DNA of 64,000 nt from Streptomyces violaceusniger (GTDB taxonomy: Bacteria; Actinomycetota; Actinomycetes; Streptomycetales; Streptomycetaceae): assembly GCA_005405945.1 (NCBI GenBank), contig BJHW01000001.1, positions 5,890,001 to 5,954,000 on the forward strand, in the 5' to 3' direction. Shown in pieces: positions 36,576 to 47,802 of this stretch. The translations under genes were made by a program, and so were the position numbers. The number at the start of each line of letters is the position of its first letter. The stretch's first letter is position 1. Under the pieces are notes generated by a model. That model was given only the letters and a program-made list of their open reading frames with translations. It did no database searches and was not told the origin of the DNA.

Positions 36576-37484
36576 TCAGCCCCTTCCCGCCTGGCCCAGC
36601 TGGGTGGAGACGCGGGCGAGCTGGTCGAGCCGCCGCTCCAGCGTCGGATGCGAGGAGAACAGCCGGCTGACGCTCTCCCCGGAGAGCGCGGGCGCGAAGA
36701 AGAACGCGTTGTACGGCTCGACCTTGCGCAGATCCCGGGTCGGGATCCGGGCCATCTGCCCCGTCACCTTGGTGAGCGCGGCGGCGAGCGCCGAGGGCCG
36801 CCCGGTCAGCAGCGCACCGGCGCGGTCGGCGGACAGCTCGCGGTAGCGGGACAGCAGCCGGGTCAGCAGGAAGCTGATCGCGTAGACGACGGCGCTGATC
36901 AGCGGGATGAGCAGCACCGCGATGCCGACGTTGTTGTTGCGGCTGCCACGGCTGAGCCCGCCCCACAGCGCCGCGCGGGTCATGATGCCCGCCAGCACGC
37001 CGAGGAAGGAGGCGATGGTCATGACCGCCACATCGCGGTGCGCCACATGCGACAGCTCATGGGCGAGCACGCCCTCCAGCTCCTCCGGCTCCAGCCGCCG
37101 CAGCAGCCCTGTGGTGGCGCACACCAGCGCGTTGCGCTGATTGCGGCCGGTGGCGAAGGCGTTCGGCACATCGGTGTCGGCGATGGCCACCCGGGGCTTG
37201 GGCATGTCCGCGAGCGCGCACAGCCGGTCCACCGCACCGTGCAGCTCGGGGGCCTGCTGCGGGGTGACCTCTCGGGCGCCCATGCTGAACGCCGCGATCC
37301 GGTCGCTGAACCAGAACTGCGCCACGAACAGCCCTCCCGCGATGATCACGATCAGCGGCCAGGCGCCCTTGAACACGGCGAGCAGCACGCCGATGAAGAC
37401 CACATAGAGCAGCCCGATGAAGAACATCGTCGTGACCATGCGCGTGGTCAGCCCACGGTCCGGGGCATAGCGGGTATGCGGCAT
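36576..37484 (-). CDS. htpX: HtpX-like zinc membrane metalloprotease (M48)
   Basis: A 302-residue protease for damaged membrane proteins. Two N-terminal transmembrane segments (about 17-37 and 40-58), the zinc motif HELSH (His142, Glu143, His146), two further membrane segments (about 157-175 and 188-210), and the third ligand Glu in YRELSADRAGA. The C-terminal FFFAPAL and SSHPTLERRLDQLA are typical. It is co-transcribed with pspAB immediately downstream, suggesting a membrane-stress role. No pspA is in the window. Confidence 0.93.
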   Translation of the reverse strand: MPHTRYAPDRGLTTRMVTTMFFIGLLYVVFIGVLLAVFKGAWPLIVIIAGGLFVAQFWFSDRIAAFSMGAREVTPQQAPELHGAVDRLCALADMPKPRVAIADTDVPNAFATGRNQRNALVCATTGLLRRLEPEELEGVLAHELSHVAHRDVAVMTIASFLGVLAGIMTRAALWGGLSRGSRNNNVGIAVLLIPLISAVVYAISFLLTRLLSRYRELSADRAGALLTGRPSALAAALTKVTGQMARIPTRDLRKVEPYNAFFFAPALSGESVSRLFSSHPTLERRLDQLARVSTQLGQAGRG

Positions 37485-37631
37485 GGGATGCCTCCCCTGT
37501 GACGCGACGCCAAAGGCTCTATACCCGATTCTGCCGCTTATCGGGCGATCCGTGCCGCGCGCGCTCTCCCTTTCTCCGGCGAGCTGCCGTGTCCGGCGGT
37601 CCGGGCCCGCTTACTCCGCTATCCGGGCCGC

Positions 37632-38540
37632 TTACCCCGCTATCCGGGCCGCGCCCTCCGTGGCGATCTTCTCGAAGACCCCGAGGTCGGCCGCGAAGAT
37701 CGAATCGGGGATCGGCCAGTGCAGCACGATCTCCTCGATGCCCAGCTCGGCATGGTGTCCGGCGAAGTCCACGAAGGCGTCCACCGAGCTCAGCGGCCCT
37801 GTGCCGTCCGGGGTGAAGCCGGTGAGAAAGATCTTGTCGAGGTCGCCGGCGCCCCGCCCGGCCTCCGCGCACGCCTTGCCCAGCCGCTCGATCTGACCGC
37901 CGATGGCGGCCAGCGAATCGGCCGGGGTGCCCGTCTCGGAGATCTTCGGATCGCCCGTGGTCACCCACGCCTGGCCGTACCGCGCCGCGAGCCGCAGCCC
38001 GCGCGGGCCGGTGGCGGCCACCGCGAACGGCAGCCGGGGCCGCTGCACACAGCCGGGGATGTTGCGCGCCTCGTGCGCGCTGTAGTGCGTGCCCTCGTAC
38101 GTCACCGCGTCGTCCGTCAGCAGCCGGTCGAGCAGCTCGACGAACTCGCCGAACCGGTCCGCCCGCTCCCGGGGCGACCACGGCTCCTCGCCGCCGCGCA
38201 GCAGCGTCGTCGCGTCGAAGCCGGAGCCGCCCGCGCCGATACCGAGGGTGATCCGCCCACCGGACACATCGTCCAGCGTGATCAGCTCCTTGGCCAGCGT
38301 CACCGGATGCCGGAAGTTCGGGGAGGTGACGAGGGTGCCCAGGCGCAGCCGCGAGGTCGCCGCCGCGGCCGCCGTCAGCGTGGGCACCGCCCCGAACCAG
38401 GGGCCGTCGCGGAAGCTGCGCCAGGACAGGTGGTCATAGGTGTACGCGGCGTGGAATCCCAGCTCCTCGGCGCGCTGCCATATCTCCCGGCCGCCCTCGG
38501 ACCAGCGGTGGATGGGCAGGATCACGGTGCTCACTCGCAT
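37632..38540 (-). CDS. LLM-class F420-dependent oxidoreductase
   Basis: A 302-residue luciferase-like TIM-barrel enzyme. Start RVSTVILPIHRWSEGGREIW; conserved SRLRLGTLVTSPNFRHPVTL and the phosphate-binding LGIGAGGSGFDA. In Streptomyces this family uses coenzyme F420 (known of the family; not shown by the sequence alone). The substrate is unknown. Monocistronic: 147 bp from htpX and divergent from the HAD gene. Just after the stop, TATCCGGGCCGCTTACCCCG-type short repeats occur (about 37612-37650). Confidence 0.88.
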   Translation of the reverse strand: MRVSTVILPIHRWSEGGREIWQRAEELGFHAAYTYDHLSWRSFRDGPWFGAVPTLTAAAAATSRLRLGTLVTSPNFRHPVTLAKELITLDDVSGGRITLGIGAGGSGFDATTLLRGGEEPWSPRERADRFGEFVELLDRLLTDDAVTYEGTHYSAHEARNIPGCVQRPRLPFAVAATGPRGLRLAARYGQAWVTTGDPKISETGTPADSLAAIGGQIERLGKACAEAGRGAGDLDKIFLTGFTPDGTGPLSSVDAFVDFAGHHAELGIEEIVLHWPIPDSIFAADLGVFEKIATEGAARIAG

Positions 38541-38601
38541 ACCGCGAGCCTAAGCGGTGGGTGTGACAACGCCGTACCGAGCCGTCCGGGCGGTACCGAG
38601 T

Positions 38602-38628
38602 CGTCCGAGCCGTCCGAGCCGTCCGAGC
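38602..38628. repeat. Three 9-bp tandem repeats in a divergent promoter region
   Basis: Three units of CGTCCGAGC between the LLM oxidoreductase and HAD genes. The rest of this 236-bp gap shows no gene. Confidence 0.7.
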
Positions 38629-38776
38629 CGTACCGACGGGACGCCTGGACGGGTGTCGGCGGACGCACCCGGGCGAGCGCGTCCGAGGAAGCGCGCCCAC
38701 TCGAGCGCACCCGAGCAGGGCCCATCCGAGCACCGTGCCCTCATCGCTGAGCGGCATATGCGGGAGGATGGTTGCC

Positions 38777-39649
38777 GTGACTCCTGCGACCGACCGGCCG
38801 AACACCCCGGCCCCAGAGCGTTTCCGCCCCGCCCCGGCCCGGCTCCGGCTGATCGCCACCGACCTCGACGGCACCCTGCTGCGGGACGACAAGACGGTCT
38901 CCGACCGCACCGTGGCGGCGCTCGCGGCGGCCGAGCGGGCGGGCATCGAGGTGTTCTTCGTCACCGGCCGCCCGGCCCGCTGGATGGACGTCGTCAGCGC
39001 CCATGTGCACGGCCACGGCCTGGCGATCTGCGCCAACGGCGCCGCCGTCGTCGATCTGCACCAGGGCGGGCTGCCGGTCGAGGTCCGTCCGCTCGCCACC
39101 GACCGGGCCCTCGCCATCGTGGAGACGCTGCGCGAGGCCGCCCTCGGCACCTCCTTCGCGGTCGAGCGCAGCGGCGGGATCTTCTACGAACCGCAGTACC
39201 CGCCCTTCCACCTCGACCCGGGCGCGATCGTCGCCCCCGCCGAGAAGCTGCTCCACGACGGATTCGCGCACGCCGACATGCCGGTCCTCAAGCTGCTCGC
39301 CCACCACCCCGAGCTCGCGCCCGACGACTTCCTTCAGCTGGCCCGCTCGGTGGCCGGGGCCCACGGCGACTTCACCCGTTCCAGCCCGTCCGCCCTGCTG
39401 GAGGTCAGCGGTCTCGGGGTCAGCAAGGCCAGCACCCTGGCCCGGTGCTGTGCCGAGCGCGGGATCTCGGCCGCGGAGGTCGTGGCGTTCGGGGACATGC
39501 CCAACGACCTGGAGATGCTGATGTGGGCGGGCACCTCGTACGCGATGGCCAACGCCCATCCGGATGTGCTCGCCGCGACCACCCACCGCACGGGCGCCAA
39601 CACCGATGACGGCGTCGCCGCCGTCATCGAGCGGATCCTGGCCGGATAA
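38777..39649 (+). CDS. HAD-family hydrolase (Cof type)
   Basis: A 290-residue phosphatase. Motif I is IATDLDGTLLRDD, motif II FFVTGRPARW, motif III GVSKASTLARCC and motif IV FGDMPNDLEMLMWAG. The cap is of the C2B type. The GTG at 38777 is chosen because GGGAGG lies 9 bases upstream; the in-frame ATG at 38768 would abut that site. Homologous to the frameshifted HAD at 25785 and gives an internal reference for its intact form. Substrate probably a sugar or cofactor phosphate (family inference). Confidence 0.92.
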   Translation: MTPATDRPNTPAPERFRPAPARLRLIATDLDGTLLRDDKTVSDRTVAALAAAERAGIEVFFVTGRPARWMDVVSAHVHGHGLAICANGAAVVDLHQGGLPVEVRPLATDRALAIVETLREAALGTSFAVERSGGIFYEPQYPPFHLDPGAIVAPAEKLLHDGFAHADMPVLKLLAHHPELAPDDFLQLARSVAGAHGDFTRSSPSALLEVSGLGVSKASTLARCCAERGISAAEVVAFGDMPNDLEMLMWAGTSYAMANAHPDVLAATTHRTGANTDDGVAAVIERILAG

Positions 39650-39683
39650 GAGCGGTTCCGTGTCGTTCGCGCCCCCGGCAACG

Positions 39684-39717
39684 CGTACGCCCCCGGCCGC
39701 GGAGCCGGGGGCGTACG
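39684..39717. terminator. Strong hairpin terminator between convergent genes
   Basis: A perfect 14-bp stem (CGTACGCCCCCGGC with GCCGGGGGCGTACG) and 6-nt loop, between the HAD stop and the end of the glycine-rich gene. Confidence 0.85.
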
Positions 39718-39734
39718 TGTCCGACGGAGTCGGC

Positions 39735-40573
<839 letters not shown>

Positions 40574-40943
40574 GTCATGACTTCCTTCCCCGCGGTCGGG
40601 CCACCATCTGTCGCGGAGTGCGATGGGATACGTAAGGACCGAACGGCCCGCGAGCCTCATCTCACCCACGGTTCCGGCGGTCTGCATTCTGACGAGCCGA
40701 TAGTTGGACCGCGCAGGTGAGGAGTTGGGCCGGGCGGGCGACAACCACCGCCCCACTGCGGCGTATGAGCCGCCCGGCGCCGCCCGGTCAGCCCCGCGCC
40801 CGACCCACGCCCGTCAGGCACCCCCTCCGTCCGACCAGCGTCCGTCAGACACCCTCCGCCGGAGTAGCGGCCGTGAGACCTCCTCCCCGGCCGACGCCCG
40901 TCAGGCCCCGGCGCGCCGACGGCCCCCACTCGGCCGGCGGCCG
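40574..40943. other. 370-bp intergenic region with degenerate repeats
   Basis: Carries the leader of the glycine-rich gene and, nearer the kinase end (about 40795-40945), loosely repeated GCCCGTCAGGC/GGCCGTCACG units of irregular spacing. No gene supported; as written the kinase frame reads about 14 codons into this stretch after its frameshift. Confidence 0.5.
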
Positions 40944-42631
40944 TCACGCCCCCTCGCTCGGCAGGGGTGCCTCCCACACCACTGCCGTGCCGCGGCCGTC
41001 CTCCCCAGGCCGGGGCCGAAGGCGCTCGACCCGCCCAGCGCCTCGGCCCGCCGTGCCAGGTTGGCCAGGCCGCTGCGCCGCCCGTCCGCGGGCACGCCCA
41101 CTCCGTCGTCCGCGACCGTCAGCCGGACCGCCGGCCGTCCGTCCGCGAGCCGGGCGGTGGCGTCCACGACCACCTCGATCCGCTCCGCCCGGGCGTGCCG
41201 GAAGGCGTTGGACAGCGCCTCGCGGAGCGCCGCGACGAGATGGGCGCCGGTCGCCGACAGGACCAGGTCGTCCACCGGGCCCACGAAGGTCAGCGACGGC
41301 TGGAAGCCCAGCGGCACGGCAGCCGCCCTGACCTCCCGCAGCACCCGGCCGCGCAGCCCGGGCGGCGTCTCGGGCGGGGTCTGCTGCAGCGCGAAGATCG
41401 CCGTCCGTACCTCCTGGATGGTGGCGCCCAGCTCCTCGACGGCCCGCTCGATCCGCTCCCGTACCTCCGGCGCGTCCGACTGGCGCCCCGCGCTCTCCAG
41501 CAGCATCCCGGTCGCGAACAGCCGCTGGACGACGAGGTCGTGGAGGTCGCGGGCGATCCGGTCGCGCTCCTCGAGGACCGCGAGCCGCTCCCGGTCGTGC
41601 TGGGCCTCGGCGAGCACCAGCGCGACCGCCGCCTGCGCCGCGAACTGGGCGGCCAGGGTGCGCTCGGTGGCCGTGAACGGGCCGGCGTCGCGCTCCCGCG
41701 CGGTGGCCAGCACGCCGAGCACTCGGTCCCCGCTGCTCAGCGGCACCATCATGCTCGGCCCGTAGCGCCCGGGGACGCCGGTGCCGAGCAGCGGGTCGGC
41801 GGCCGGGTCCTCGATGAGGACCGGCTGCCCGGCCAGCAGCCTCGGCACGGCCGGGGAACGGGCCGGAAGCACCGCGCCGAGCAGCCCGGACCGCTCATCG
41901 GCGGCCACCGCCACGGCCTTCAGCCCGTCGCCGCCGTCCTCCGGCAGCAGCACGATGCCCACCGCCGCGTCCGCGAGCTCCCGGGCCTTCTCGGCGACCA
42001 CGGCCGGTCCGTCCCCGGCGCCGCCGGAGAGCACCGCCTGGGTGACGGCCACCGACCCCTCGATCCAGCGCTCGCGCTGCCGGGTGGCTCCCTGGACGCG
42101 GGTGTGACCGATGGCGATCCCCGCCTCGGTGGCCAGCACCTCGACCAGATGCCGGTCGGAGTCGGTGAACGGACCGCCGTCCCGCTTCTCGGCGAGACAG
42201 AGGACGCCGAAGATCTCCTCCCCGACGCGCAGCGGAACGGTGAGGGACGGGCCCAGCGGCTGGGCCGGGCCCAGCGGCTCGGCTGCCAGGGGCGTTCCGG
42301 TGCGGCGTGCGTCGGCGAGCAGCTCCGCGCACCGCTCCCGGTCGGCCTCGGTCACGCCGTACGTGACCACATCAGCCAGGCCATGGCCCGCGGCGGCGTC
42401 GCCCTCGGTGTGGTGCACCCCGATCGCGGCGCGGCGGGCGCCCACCAGCTCGGCCGCGGTACGGACGATCCGGTCGAGGACGGTGTGCGCGTCCGGCCCC
42501 GTGCCGAGCGAGCGCATCGCCTCCAACAGCCGCGGCAGCCGCGCCGTGAGCTCGGTGGACAGCCCCCGCAGACCGCGGGTCGCCTCCGCGGCCACATCCA
42601 GGGGGTCGGGGGAGGGGGCAGCGGCCGCCAT
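40944..42631 (-). CDS. Two-GAF sensor histidine kinase (NarL-type, HisKA_3)
   Basis: A soluble kinase of about 562 residues. Two GAF sensor domains (about 48-180 and 200-340), then HisKA_3 with the phospho-accepting His364 in ARDLHDLVVQRLF, then HATPase_c (REALSNAFRHARA, TVADDGVGVP). This layout is that of DevS/DosT-like oxygen or redox sensors, though I cannot confirm heme. The C-terminus needs one G restored at 41003-41006 to give LGEDGRGTAVVWEAPLPSEG and a TGA at 40944. As written it reads to 40901. No response-regulator gene is adjacent, so it is an orphan here. Confidence 0.88.
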
Positions 42632-43205
42632 GCGTCGAGCCTAATGAATACCGCAGGTAAACGCCCTGTTGTCGGCGCTGGGCCCCGCTTCCACCGCTTC
42701 CGGGGCGCCGTAGGACGACCCACACGGGCCCGGGCCACCCCATGCGGCAGCTCACGCCCCTGTCCGGCCGCGCGCCTGTGCCCCCGGAAGTCGTCCAGCG
42801 GACCATGCGGGACGGGATGCCTGCCACGGCGCTCCCGCGCGGAGTGCCGGTGGGCGCTAGGGCCCGTCGTCAAAGGTGCTCCCTGCTCGCGGCCGGGCGC
42901 CCCCTTTGACGACAGACCCTGGGCAGCCCCGGCGTGGGCAGGGTCCTTCTGACGGATCTCCGAGGCCCCGGAGGGTCCGCCGGACCACGCGGAGGCTTCG
43001 CCCCTGGGCTCCGGGGCGGCGGCAGACGCCGCAGGCCCGCTCGTCCGGTGCGGGGGACGCCCCCAGCGGTGCCGGGGGCGCGCATGCCAGCCATCGCAGG
43101 CCCCTCGGGGTCTGGGGCGGAGCCCCAGTTGAAGGAAGGGGCGGGGAGGGGAGCAGCCCGCCGCAGGCGTCAAGACCCGCCGGACAGGCCCTCACCCGCG
43201 CCCGG
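42632..43205. other. 574-bp non-coding region with repetitive DNA
   Basis: Between the kinase start and the end of cydDC. Contains the 62-bp inverted-repeat element (42859-42920) and then GC-rich DNA with several hairpins (for example TCTGGGGCGGAGCCCCAG near 43108-43126) of a kind frequent in Streptomyces intergenic regions. It presumably holds the kinase promoter and cydDC terminator. No gene supported. Confidence 0.55.
42859..42920. mobile_element. 62-bp IS-end-like inverted-repeat (MITE-type) element
   Basis: AGGGCCCGTCGTCAAAG (42859-42875) is matched by the reverse complement of 42904-42920 (AGGGTCTGTCGTCAAAG), 15 of 17 positions identical, around a 28-bp core. The ends resemble, from memory, terminal repeats of IS5-family elements of Streptomyces. 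No transposase is present, so it would be a remnant or non-autonomous element. Confidence 0.5.
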
Positions 43206-46200
43206 CTACCCAGCGCCCACCAGGGCTCCGTCCTCCACCGCCTCCCGCTCCAGCATCCGGCGGAACGGGCCGTCGGCCGAGGCCAGTTGCCCGTACGTCC
43301 CGCGCTGCACGGCCCGGCCGCCGTCGAGGACGATCACCTCGTCCACCGCGTCCAGGCCCGCCAGCCGGTGAGTGATCAGGACGGTGGTGCGCCCCTGGGT
43401 CGCCGACAGCAGGTCGGCCGTCAGGGCGTCGGCCGTGGGCAGGTCCAGATGCTCGGCGGGCTCGTCCAGGACCAGTACGGGGAAGTCCGCCAGCAGCGCG
43501 CGGGCCAGTGCCAGCCGCTGCCGCTGGCCGCCGGAGAGCCGTGCGCCCTGTTCGCCGACGAGCGTGTCCAGGCGGTCCGGCAGCCCGTCCACCCATTCCA
43601 GCAGCCGGGCCGCGGCCAGCGCCGCGCGCAGTTCGTCCTCGCTCGCGCCGGGGCGCGCCAGCCGCAGGTTCTCGCGCAGCGAGCTGTCGAAGACATGGGC
43701 GTCTTGGGCGCAGAGGCCGACCAGCCGCCGCACCGCGTCCCCGTCCAGGGCGGCGGCGTTCCGGCCCGCCAGGGTGTACGTGCCGCCCTCGGTGTCCAGG
43801 AAGCGGAGCAGCACCTGGGCGAGGGTGGTCTTGCCCGCCCCCGACGGGCCGACGACCGCGACCCGGCGGCCCGGGTACAGCTCCAGCCCGAACCCGTCCA
43901 GGGCGGGGGCGGACTGCCCGGGGTGGCGGGCGGTGATCCCGCGCAGCACCAGCGGATACGGCGCGCTCGGCGCCTCCTCGCGCCCCGCCTCGTCGGGCTC
44001 GCGCACCGGAATCGGCTCGTCCAGCACCTCGTACACCCGCTCCGCGGCCCGCCGCACCCGCTGCCGGTGCTGCACCGCGAGCGGCAGCCCCGCGACGGCC
44101 TCGAAGGCGGCGAGCGGGGTCAGCACCACGACCGCGAGCCACACCCCGTGGATGCGGCCGTCCGCCACGGCCGGTACCCCCACCCACGCCGCGCCCGCCA
44201 CGGTGAGACCGCAGACCAGCGCGGACAGCCCGGCACCCGTACCGGCGGCGGCCGCCGTCCGCCGGGCGATCCGGGTGAGCACGCCGTCGGCCCGGCGCAC
44301 CGCGTCCAGCCGGCGCGGCAGCGCGCCCGCGACGGTCAACTCCGCGGTCCCCGCGAGCAGGTCCACGACCTGCGCCGACAGGGCACCGCGCGCAGGTGCC
44401 AGCCGCCGCTCCGCGCGCCGGGCGAGCGCCCCGGACACGGCGGGCACCACGACTCCCGCCACCAGCAGCCCCGCCGCCAGCACGGCCCCGGCCTCGGGCA
44501 GCACCCAGGTGAGGAAGCCCACCGAGGCCGCGCCGACGGTCAGCGCGGTGCCGACGGGCAGCAGCCAGCGCAGGAAGTAGTCCTGCACGGTGTCCACGTC
44601 GGCCACCAGCCGGGAGAGCAGATCGCCGCGGCGTGTCCGGCCGAGCCCGGCGGGCGCCAGCCGCTCCAGCCTCCGGTAGACGGCGACCCGCAGCTCGGCC
44701 AGCACCCGCAGCACGGCGTCGTGCGAGACCAGGCGCTCGGCGTAGCGGAAGACGGCCCGGCCGATCCCGAACGCCCGGGTCGCGGTGACCGCAACCATCA
44801 GATAGAGCACGGGCGGCTGCTGCGCGGCCCGCGAGATCAACCAGCCGGAGACGGCCATCAGCCCGACCGCACTCAGCAGGGCGAGGCTCCCGAGCAACAA
44901 CGCCAGCCCGAACCGCCCCCGCCCCCCGTGCGCGGCTCCCCGCACCCGCGCCAACACACCCCGGCGCGGGCGCGCGGCCGAGCCGTGCGACGCGGCCATG
45001 CCGTACGACACGGCCGAACTGTTCGACACGGCCGCGCCGTGCGACGCGCTCAGGCCGTCCGGCGTGACGGAGGCGGCCGATCCACCACGGGCGGAAGTCC
45101 CAGAGCCCCGGTCCGGCCCCGGCAAGCGCAGCACCCGGTCCGCCAGCGGCAGCAGTGCCGGGCGGTGGACGACCAGGAGGACCGTCCGGCCCTCGGCGAG
45201 GCGGCGTACCGCATCGACGACCGAGGCTTCCGTCTCGCCGTCCAGGTTCGCCGTCGGCTCGTCCAAGAGGAGCACCGGGCGGTCGGCCAGGAAGGCACGG
45301 GCCAGGGCGATCCGTTGGCGTTGACCCGCGGAGAGTCCGGCGCCCATCTCGCCCAGCCGGGTCTCGATCCCGTCCGGCAGCGCGGAGACGAAACGCAGCG
45401 CGTCCGCGTCCCGCAGGGCGGCCCGCACCGCCTCGTCGTCGGCGTCCGGACGGGCCAGCCGGACGTTCTCCGCGATCGTCCCGGCGAAGAGGTACGGGCG
45501 CTGGGGCACCCAGGCGATCTGGCGCCGCCAGCTCTCCGGGTCCAGGGAGGCCAGGTCCCGGCCCCCGATCAGCACCCGGCCCTCGTGCGGCGCCGCGAAG
45601 CCGAGCACGGCGTTCAGCAGGGTCGACTTCCCGGCGCCGCTGGGGCCCACGATGGCGACCGTCTCCCCCGGGCGGATCTCGAACGAGGTCCGGGCGAGGG
45701 ACGGTTCGGTGCGCCCGGGGTGGCGGACCAGCAGCCCGTCCAGCGCCAGCGCGGCACCCCGGGCATCGGGTGCGGGCGAGCCGCCCGCCGCCCCCGAGGG
45801 CTCGCGCTCCAGCACCGCGAAGACCTCGTCCGCCGCCGTCAGCCCCTCCGCCGCCGCGTGGTACTGCGCGCCCACCTGCCGCAGCGGCAGATACGCCTCG
45901 GGGGCGAGCACCAGCACCACCAGCCCGGTGAAGAGGTCCATCTCGCCGTGCACCAGCCGCATCCCGATGTCGACCGCGACCAGCGCGACCGACACCGTGG
46001 AGAGCAGTTCCAGGGCCAGGGAGGACAGAAAGGCCAGCCGCAGCGTCTTGAGCGTGGCCCGCCGGTAGTCACCCGTGATCGCACGGATCGATGCGGCCTG
46101 GGCCTTGGCCCGGCCGAAGACCTTGAGGGTGGGCAGCCCGGCGACGACATCGAGGAAGTGTCCGGACAGCCGGGACAGCAGCCGCCACTGACGGTCCATC

Positions 46201-46762
46201 CGGGACTGGGTGGCCCAGCCGATGAGCATCATGAACAGCGGAATCAGCGGAAGCGTGACGACGATGATCAGCGCGGAGATCCAGTCCGCGGTGACGATCC
46301 GGGCGAGCACCGCCACCGGCACCACCACGGCCAGCCCCAACTGGGGCAGATAGCGCGCGAAGTAGTCGTCCAGCGCGTCGATGCCCGGGTGGCGAGGGTG
46401 GTGAGTACACCGGTCCGCTGGGAGTCCAGCCAGCTCGGCCCCAGCCGTACGGCCCGCTCCAGCAGCCGCAGCCGCAGCTCCGACTTGACCGCCGCACCGG
46501 CCTTATGGGCGGCCAGCTCGGTCAGCCAGGAGACGGCCGCCCGGCCGACGGCGACCAGTGCCAGCAGCCCCAGCGGAAGCGTCAGCGCCGTCACGCCGTC
46601 GCCCCGCTGGAAGGCGCCCACCACGATCTCGGCGATCAGCATCGCCTGCGCGATGACCAGTCCCGCTCCGGTCAGGCCCAGCGCCACGGAGGCGGCCAGG
46701 AAGAAGCGGGTGGCCCGTGCGTACCGCAGCAGCCGGGGGTCGATTGGTTTCACGTGAAACAC
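43206..46762 (-). pseudogene. cydDC: Fused CydD-CydC thiol/heme ABC exporter, frameshifted
   Basis: One long polypeptide (about 1185 residues) carrying both halves of the exporter needed to assemble cytochrome bd. The CydD half has six TMs, Walker A GPSGAGKST, signature LSAGQRQRIALA and VLLLDEPTANLD. The CydC half follows a Ser/Ala-rich linker, with GPSGAGKTT, LSGGQRQRLALA and LVLDEPAEHLD. The N-terminal frame (46762-46268) and the main frame join if one G is restored at 46384-46389, giving LATRGIDALDDYFARYLPQL. It starts 10 bp after the cydB stop, in the cydAB operon. CydD-CydC fusion is known in Streptomyces. Confidence 0.92.
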
Positions 46763-46772
46763 CGCACCCGCG

Positions 46773-47774
46773 TCAGTGGGCGGCGGGGATGTGCCGGGTG
46801 CCGATGCGCTTGCGGAAGACCCAGTACGTCCACGCCTGGTAGGCCATGATCAGCGGCATCATGATGACGCCGACCCACGTCATGATCTTGAGCGTGTAGG
46901 GACTGGAGGCCGCGCTCGCCGCCGTCAGACTCCACGCCGGGTCCAGCGAGGAGGGCATGACCTCGGGGAAGAGCGCCAGGAAGAGCATCGCGACGGCCGC
47001 CGCGACGGCCACCCCGGACAGCCCGAACGCCCATCCCTCACGCCCCCGCTGGTTCATGATCAGCGCCGCGGCCAGCGCCAGGACGGCTATGACGACCGCC
47101 ACCAGACTCCGGGCGTTCCCGCTGTCGCCCTGCGTCCAGACGAGGAACGGCACCGCGACCACGGCGGTGGCCAGTCCCAGCCCGGCCGCGTACCGCCGCG
47201 CCCGCGTCCGGATGTCCCCTTCCGTCTTGAGCGCGGCGAAGACGGCGCCGTGGAAGGTGAACAGCACCAGCGTGACCACCCCGCCCAGCAGGGCGTACGG
47301 CGTGAGCAGGTCCGACAGACCGCCCGCGTAGTTCCCGTCCCGGCCGATCGGCACCCCGTGCACCAGATTGGCAAAGATCGCTCCCCAGAGGAACGCGGGC
47401 AGCAGCGAGCACCAGAAGATCGCATGCTCCCAGTTGCGCTGCCAGCGGTCCTCGGGGCGCTTGTGCCGGTACTCGAAGGCGACACCACGCAGGATCAGGC
47501 AGACCAGGACGGCCAGCAGCGGCAGATAGAAGCCGCTGAAGAGCGTCGCGTACCAGTCGGGGAAGGCGGCGAAGGTCGCCCCGCCCGCCGTGATCAGCCA
47601 GACCTCGTTGCCGTCCCACACCGGCCCGATCGTGTTGATCAGGACCCGGCGCTCGGTGCGGTCGCGGGCGAGCAGCTTGGTCAGCACGCCGATGCCGAAG
47701 TCGAAGCCCTCCAGGAAGAAGTAGCCCGTCCACAGGAAGGCGATCAGCAGGAACCAGACGTCGTGAAGGTGCAT
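46773..47774 (-). CDS. cydB: Cytochrome bd oxidase subunit II
   Basis: A 333-residue membrane protein with about eight or nine TMs. Starts LHDVWFLLIAFLWTGYFFLE, with the conserved GFDFGIGVLTKLL and GPVWDGNEVWLI. Pairs with CydA in the quinol oxidase that reduces O2 with high affinity. It lies 28 bp after cydA and 10 bp before cydDC, so it is the second gene of the operon controlled by the Rex site at 49470. Confidence 0.97.
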   Translation of the reverse strand: MHLHDVWFLLIAFLWTGYFFLEGFDFGIGVLTKLLARDRTERRVLINTIGPVWDGNEVWLITAGGATFAAFPDWYATLFSGFYLPLLAVLVCLILRGVAFEYRHKRPEDRWQRNWEHAIFWCSLLPAFLWGAIFANLVHGVPIGRDGNYAGGLSDLLTPYALLGGVVTLVLFTFHGAVFAALKTEGDIRTRARRYAAGLGLATAVVAVPFLVWTQGDSGNARSLVAVVIAVLALAAALIMNQRGREGWAFGLSGVAVAAAVAMLFLALFPEVMPSSLDPAWSLTAASAASSPYTLKIMTWVGVIMMPLIMAYQAWTYWVFRKRIGTRHIPAAH

Positions 47775-47802
47775 GATCCTCTCCGGTGATCCTCTCCGGC
47801 CG

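Noticed and set aside
42876..46757. A 1293-codon open frame opposite cydDC
   Set aside because: High-GC antisense shadow of cydDC with extreme Arg/Gly/Gln composition and no family motifs; the minus strand encodes a clear ABC exporter.
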